A stretch of DNA of 7,966 bases from Bermanella sp034112325. GTDB lineage: Bacteria; Pseudomonadota; Gammaproteobacteria; Pseudomonadales; Oceanobacteraceae. Under the pieces are notes generated by a model. It ran no database searches, was not told where the DNA came from, and saw only the letters and a list, made by a program, of their open reading frames with translations. Below, piece by piece: positions 5,318 through 7,966 of this stretch (position 1 is its first letter; every line of letters begins with the position of its first letter). The stretch spans positions 1 to 7,966 of the forward strand of contig JAWUVO010000054.1 of NCBI GenBank assembly GCA_034112325.1, written 5' to 3'. Position numbers and translations under genes: made by a program.

Positions 5318-6937
5318 TCAGAATAACGATAGCTGATCAGTTTTAATTTTTAATTTTGTCTTCGCAGTACTTTTTTTGCTACCTTTAGCCTTACGCTTAC
5401 GGCTTCCATGTTTGGCATTAAGTGCTTTTGCCTGTTCCCAAAATTCTGGGTGATGCTTTTTAAAATCGGTAAACTTAGCACGCGCTTCACGTAAAGCGGT
5501 AACATGCTCAACAATGGGTAGCGGATAAGCTTCGCCAATAACACAGCCTTTTTGTTGCTGCATGGCCACAGGCATGGTCCAAGGTTGGTGAATATAATCG
5601 TCACTATACTCTGACAATTCCGGTACCCAGCGTTTAATAAAAACACCCCTAGGGTCTTGGTCTTGTGATTGTTTTACTGGGTTATAAATACGCATGGTAT
5701 TAATACCCGTTGTCCCCGATTGCATCTGTATTTGACTATAATGAATGCCAGGCTCGTAATCGGTAAAGCATTGGGCCAAATGCCAAGCAGGTCGCTGCCA
5801 ATGCAGCCATAATTGGTAGGATGAAAAAGAGACTAGCATGGCGCGCATTCTAAAATTTAACCAACCCGTGTGTCGCAGACAACGCATGCAGGCATCAATA
5901 AAAGGATACCCCGTATTACCTGTCTTCCACGCTTCAAAAAAGTCTTCGTTAAACTCATTTTCACGCAGACCATTAAATACAGGCAACATATTACATGTTT
6001 CAAACAGAGGCTCTGTTTCGAGTTTCTGCATGAAATGGCAATGCCAATGCAAACGACTATCAAAAGATCGTAACGAACGCTTCCAGGCGACTTCAAGCTC
6101 TGGTGTTTTAGCGTACTTACGCAATTTCTGTACAATCTCTCTTAAAGACAATGTACCAAAAGTAATGTGAGGACTCAGTCGAGAACAACTGCGGAATGCG
6201 GTTAATGGCGACGACATATCAAAAGTATAATGTTTTCCACGCTTGTTAAGAAAACTTTTAAAACAATCTAAAGCTAGGCTACGACCGCCTACTTGTAAGT
6301 GATTATTTTCATCACTCTCAAGCACGGTTAAATTAAGCCCTGGTAAATTAAGCACCGACAAATCCAGTACAGTCAAATCAAGTTCTGCGCGATCGCTATA
6401 GGTGTTCAGTGATTCTATTTTTGCTAAAGATGTAGGCGCCACGGATTTTTCGCGGACCATGTATTTTTCCCAATGATGGGACCAGCGGTCTCGATCATTA
6501 AAACGCCTGAATACACCATAGGCTTCAGATTCATGCCATTTTATCTTATTTTTAATGCACCATATATTGACATCTTTGTCGCGCTGATAAGTCCATAAAT
6601 TACCGCTTTCTTGATGCGAATATAGACCTATAATATTAAAGTGTGCTGCAAGTTTTTTAAATACAGAAATGACATTATCGTGCTCTACCCATAATCCTTG
6701 CCCAAGATTTAGCAGTGCTTGATTTAATTCCATGAGGGAGTTGGCAATAAAACGCCAGTGACGCGCAGAGCTATCGGGTAACTGCCAATAGTCAGGTTCA
6801 ACTACGTATAAGGGCAGTACTTTAATACCCTTATGTTGTAGAGAAGCAGCAATAGCCAGGGGTTCGTGATCGTGAATTCTAAGGTCACGCTTAAACCACA
6901 CGATTACAATGGACTCTTTTGGTGTAGATTTCATCAT
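5318..6937 (-). CDS. Photolyase/cryptochrome family FAD protein with divergent active site
   Basis: A 539-residue member of the cryptochrome/photolyase family. The N-terminal alpha/beta antenna domain (about 9-170) begins VIVWFKRDLRIHDHEPL. A low-complexity linker (186-205) precedes the helical FAD domain, with SRLSPHITFGTLSLRE at 252-267, GNTGYPFIDACMRCLRHTGW at 340-359 and RIYNPVKQSQDQDPRG at 416-431. Aligned by eye to E. coli photolyase at a constant +21 offset, Trp277, Trp338 and Trp359 are conserved (298, 359, 380). Glu274 becomes Arg295, Asn341 becomes Phe362, Asn378 becomes His399, Trp382 becomes Ile403 and Trp384 becomes Met405. It is therefore not a standard CPD photolyase; an alternative repair specificity or a cryptochrome-like signalling role is possible. 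The C-terminus is a Lys/Arg-rich tail (about 511-534). Two tandem ATGs (6937, 6934) start the gene with no Shine-Dalgarno, just after 9-bp direct repeats. It is transcribed with DUF2256 and the FeS photolyase. Confidence 0.88.
   Translation of the reverse strand: MMKSTPKESIVIVWFKRDLRIHDHEPLAIAASLQHKGIKVLPLYVVEPDYWQLPDSSARHWRFIANSLMELNQALLNLGQGLWVEHDNVISVFKKLAAHFNIIGLYSHQESGNLWTYQRDKDVNIWCIKNKIKWHESEAYGVFRRFNDRDRWSHHWEKYMVREKSVAPTSLAKIESLNTYSDRAELDLTVLDLSVLNLPGLNLTVLESDENNHLQVGGRSLALDCFKSFLNKRGKHYTFDMSSPLTAFRSCSRLSPHITFGTLSLREIVQKLRKYAKTPELEVAWKRSLRSFDSRLHWHCHFMQKLETEPLFETCNMLPVFNGLRENEFNEDFFEAWKTGNTGYPFIDACMRCLRHTGWLNFRMRAMLVSFSSYQLWLHWQRPAWHLAQCFTDYEPGIHYSQIQMQSGTTGINTMRIYNPVKQSQDQDPRGVFIKRWVPELSEYSDDYIHQPWTMPVAMQQQKGCVIGEAYPLPIVEHVTALREARAKFTDFKKHHPEFWEQAKALNAKHGSRKRKAKGSKKSTAKTKLKIKTDQLSLF
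6321..6380 (-). repeat. Four-copy 15-bp tandem repeat inside the photolyase homologue gene
   Basis: On the + strand the units are AGCACGGTTAAATTA, AGCCCTGGTAAATTA, AGCACCGACAAATCC and AGTACAGTCAAATCA, in exact 15-bp register. They encode four pentapeptides, LDLTV, LDLSV, LNLPG and LNLTV (residues 186-205). These sit in the linker between the antenna and FAD domains. Because 15 is a multiple of three, copy-number change would keep the frame. Confidence 0.85.
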
Positions 6938-6940
6938 TTG

Positions 6941-6960
6941 ATTATATAACTATTATATAA
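6941..6960. promoter_or_regulatory. Two 9-bp direct repeats with 11-bp period next to the photolyase start
   Basis: ATTATATAA occurs at 6941-6949 and again at 6952-6960, one helical turn apart. The pair ends 3 bp from the ATG at 6937 on the minus strand. Each copy contains the self-palindromic TTATATAA and, on the minus strand, TATAAT. It could be an AT-rich regulator site or overlapping -10 elements, but I find no good -35 box 16-18 bp upstream of either. Confidence 0.4.
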
Positions 6961-7053
6961 AAGCATGTTGCGAATTTTATACGTATTGCTCATATATTTT
7001 GTATTTCAAAAAAACAGCCGCATCATGAAATTAAACCAACTCTCCACAAATAA

Positions 7054-7488
7054 TCACATTAGTAGCTGAAAAAACATTATCCCATGAGCAACCACTACCA
7101 ACGTCGTTACTCTTAACCTTAAGGCCAAATAATAGTCAGGTCTTTTTATAGTTTTTATCACAAACGCTTCTAACAGATAAAGTGCCACAAAACCCAATGC
7201 CATTATAACTAATACAACTGCAGGGTCGGCCAATAAAAAGGCAAACCACGCACTCAATGTTATAACATTAGAAAGCAAAGCAATGCGCTTTATCTTAACC
7301 GGCTCATTTACGACCTGGCCCCATAAGGTGCCTGCCATAAAACTTAAGATCAGCAAACCATAAGTAAGAAACCATTGAATACCCATCAAGTCTAGAAAGC
7401 TTTGATTAGTCAGATCAATATAGAAGGCCAAAAAGAATGGCAGTGCGCGAAGGTAAGTTAGTAACTTAATTAAATTTGAATTATTCAT
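7054..7488 (-). CDS. DUF3429 family inner-membrane protein
   Basis: A 144-residue, very hydrophobic protein with about five predicted membrane segments (roughly 8-26, 36-56, 67-86, 88-112 and 123-143). The motif YGLLILSFMAGTLWG at 43-57 is characteristic of DUF3429. No enzymatic motif is visible and the function is unknown. Family members are often located near photolyase and light-response genes, which fits its place as the first - strand gene, 116 bp before the photolyase homologue. ATG 7488 is preceded by a weak GAG about 5 nt upstream. A near-perfect 20-bp palindrome lies 40-59 bp upstream of the start and could be its operator. Whether it shares a transcript with the photolyase genes or has its own is not clear: the 116-bp gap could hold a separate promoter. 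Confidence 0.8.
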   Translation of the reverse strand: MNNSNLIKLLTYLRALPFFLAFYIDLTNQSFLDLMGIQWFLTYGLLILSFMAGTLWGQVVNEPVKIKRIALLSNVITLSAWFAFLLADPAVVLVIMALGFVALYLLEAFVIKTIKRPDYYLALRLRVTTLVVVAHGIMFFQLLM

Positions 7489-7527
7489 AATGACTCATAT
7501 AAATATCGTGCCAATAGCATCAGAAAT

Positions 7528-7547
7528 AGTATAGCTTAAGTTATACT
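7528..7547. promoter_or_regulatory. Near-perfect 20-bp palindrome in the divergent region
   Basis: AGTATA-G-CTTAAG-T-TATACT reads the same on both strands except for one symmetric position pair (G/T). It lies 40-59 bp upstream of the DUF3429 start, in the region between divergent DUF3429 and antiporter genes. The minus-strand TATACT inside it could also be a -10 box, but no -35 is evident. A dimeric transcription factor site is the simplest reading; its regulator is unknown. Confidence 0.5.
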
Positions 7548-7689
7548 TTATAAATTTGCTGGGTGATAGCTAGACTTACTATGTCTTTCATTTTATCATA
7601 AACATGATTAGTCGCTTTTTGTTAGCCATTAAGGCCAATAGATAAAAGTATAAAGCACCAATAAAGATCGTTAAATGGCTATACTGATT

Positions 7690-7720
7690 TTGACATCCTA
7701 CTCCGATCTTAGCCGATACT
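7690..7720 (+). promoter_or_regulatory. Candidate sigma-70 promoter for the antiporter
   Basis: A perfect TTGACA -35 box at 7690-7695 is followed, after a long 19-bp spacer, by GATACT (7715-7720, 4 of 6 matches). This is about 39 bp before the ATG at 7760. The -35 is convincing; the -10 and the spacing are suboptimal. Confidence 0.4.
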
Positions 7721-7759
7721 TAAATTTATAGTTATTATATTACGCACAGGATTAATTAT

Positions 7760-7966
7760 ATGCACGATAACACGCTACTATTATTGTCCGGCATATGTTT
7801 TGTCGGTATTGCTTGTCAATGGGTGGCATGGCGTCTTAAACAGCCTGCAATTATATTTTTACTGCTAGCAGGTATATTGTCAGGCCCCGTGTTTGGTATT
7901 CTAGATCCCGATGCTCTTTTTGGTGAATTATTCTTTCCTATTGTTTCCTTGGGTGTAGCAATAATT
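7760..7966 (+). CDS. Cation:proton antiporter, CPA1-type, 5' end only
   Basis: The first 69 codons of a membrane transporter; the window ends within the gene. The N-terminus MHDNTLLLLSGICFVGIACQ, followed by PAIIFLLLAGILSGPVFG and LDPDALFGELFFPIVSLGVA, contains three hydrophobic segments. It has the LLAGI-x-GP motif typical of the first helices of sodium (or potassium):proton antiporters of the CPA family. It should exchange cytoplasmic cations for protons across the inner membrane; which cation, and whether a C-terminal TrkA-like regulatory domain is present, cannot be seen here. ATG 7760 is supported by AGGA at 7748-7751, 8 nt upstream. It is divergent from DUF3429, with 271 bp between the starts. 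Confidence 0.85.
   Translation, partial: MHDNTLLLLSGICFVGIACQWVAWRLKQPAIIFLLLAGILSGPVFGILDPDALFGELFFPIVSLGVAII

Noticed and set aside
7003..7031. ATTTCA/TGAAAT inverted repeat plus a T-run as a terminator after DUF3429
   Set aside because: The arms are only 6 bp with a 17-nt loop and the T-run lies inside the loop, so it does not form a credible intrinsic terminator.
7444..7452. 9-mer in DUF3429 matching the REP-like arm in inverted orientation
   Set aside because: TTCGCGCAC on the minus strand lies inside conserved coding sequence, with no stem or trailing CTCCTACAGG. It is probably chance.

Overview
The window looks like a piece of chromosome from a free-living, probably marine gammaproteobacterium. 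That is an inference from low GC content, gene families and arrangement, because there is no rRNA or other taxonomic marker here. It holds eight complete protein genes and the 5' end of a ninth. One of the complete genes, a 55-residue Cys-rich protein, is easy to miss because it is short and overlaps its neighbour.

Left part (1-1963, + strand): a compact four-gene unit encodes a secreted, His-rich EF-hand protein, an ECF-type sigma factor, a short single-pass membrane protein in the anti-sigma position, and a membrane-anchored periplasmic helical protein of the CnrX/ZraP-like heavy-metal sensor type. The last three genes are joined by 8-nt ATGAATAA start/stop overlaps. The set resembles the CnrY-CnrX-CnrH transmembrane signalling logic, with an EF-hand protein added in front. 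A perfect 11-bp inverted repeat lies just upstream of the first ribosome binding site.

Middle (1964-3519): a 362-bp stretch without a convincing gene carries a single REP-like palindrome. It is followed by a soluble GAF-domain histidine kinase on the + strand with no response regulator beside it. This kinase gene converges on the next block with only 42 bp between them.

Right part (7488 down to 3562, - strand): a light and DNA-repair cluster reads in the order DUF3429 membrane protein, an atypical photolyase/cryptochrome homologue, DUF2256 zinc-finger-like protein, and an FeS-BCP class (6-4) photolyase. In the FeS enzyme the four cluster cysteines, the active-site His pair and the electron-transfer aromatics all fall at a constant +2 offset from Agrobacterium PhrB. 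The other homologue, aligned without gaps at a constant +21 offset to E. coli photolyase, has replaced most of the classical CPD-repair residues. It also carries a four-copy 15-bp tandem repeat in its interdomain linker.

Right edge (7760-7966, + strand): the 5' end of a CPA1-type cation:proton antiporter, transcribed divergently from the photolyase cluster. The 271-bp divergent region contains a near-perfect 20-bp palindrome and a consensus -35 box.

The likeliest underexplored biology is (i) the EF-hand/ECF/anti-sigma/CnrX-like signalling unit and (ii) the active-site-divergent photolyase homologue in an operon with an FeS photolyase, DUF2256 and DUF3429.
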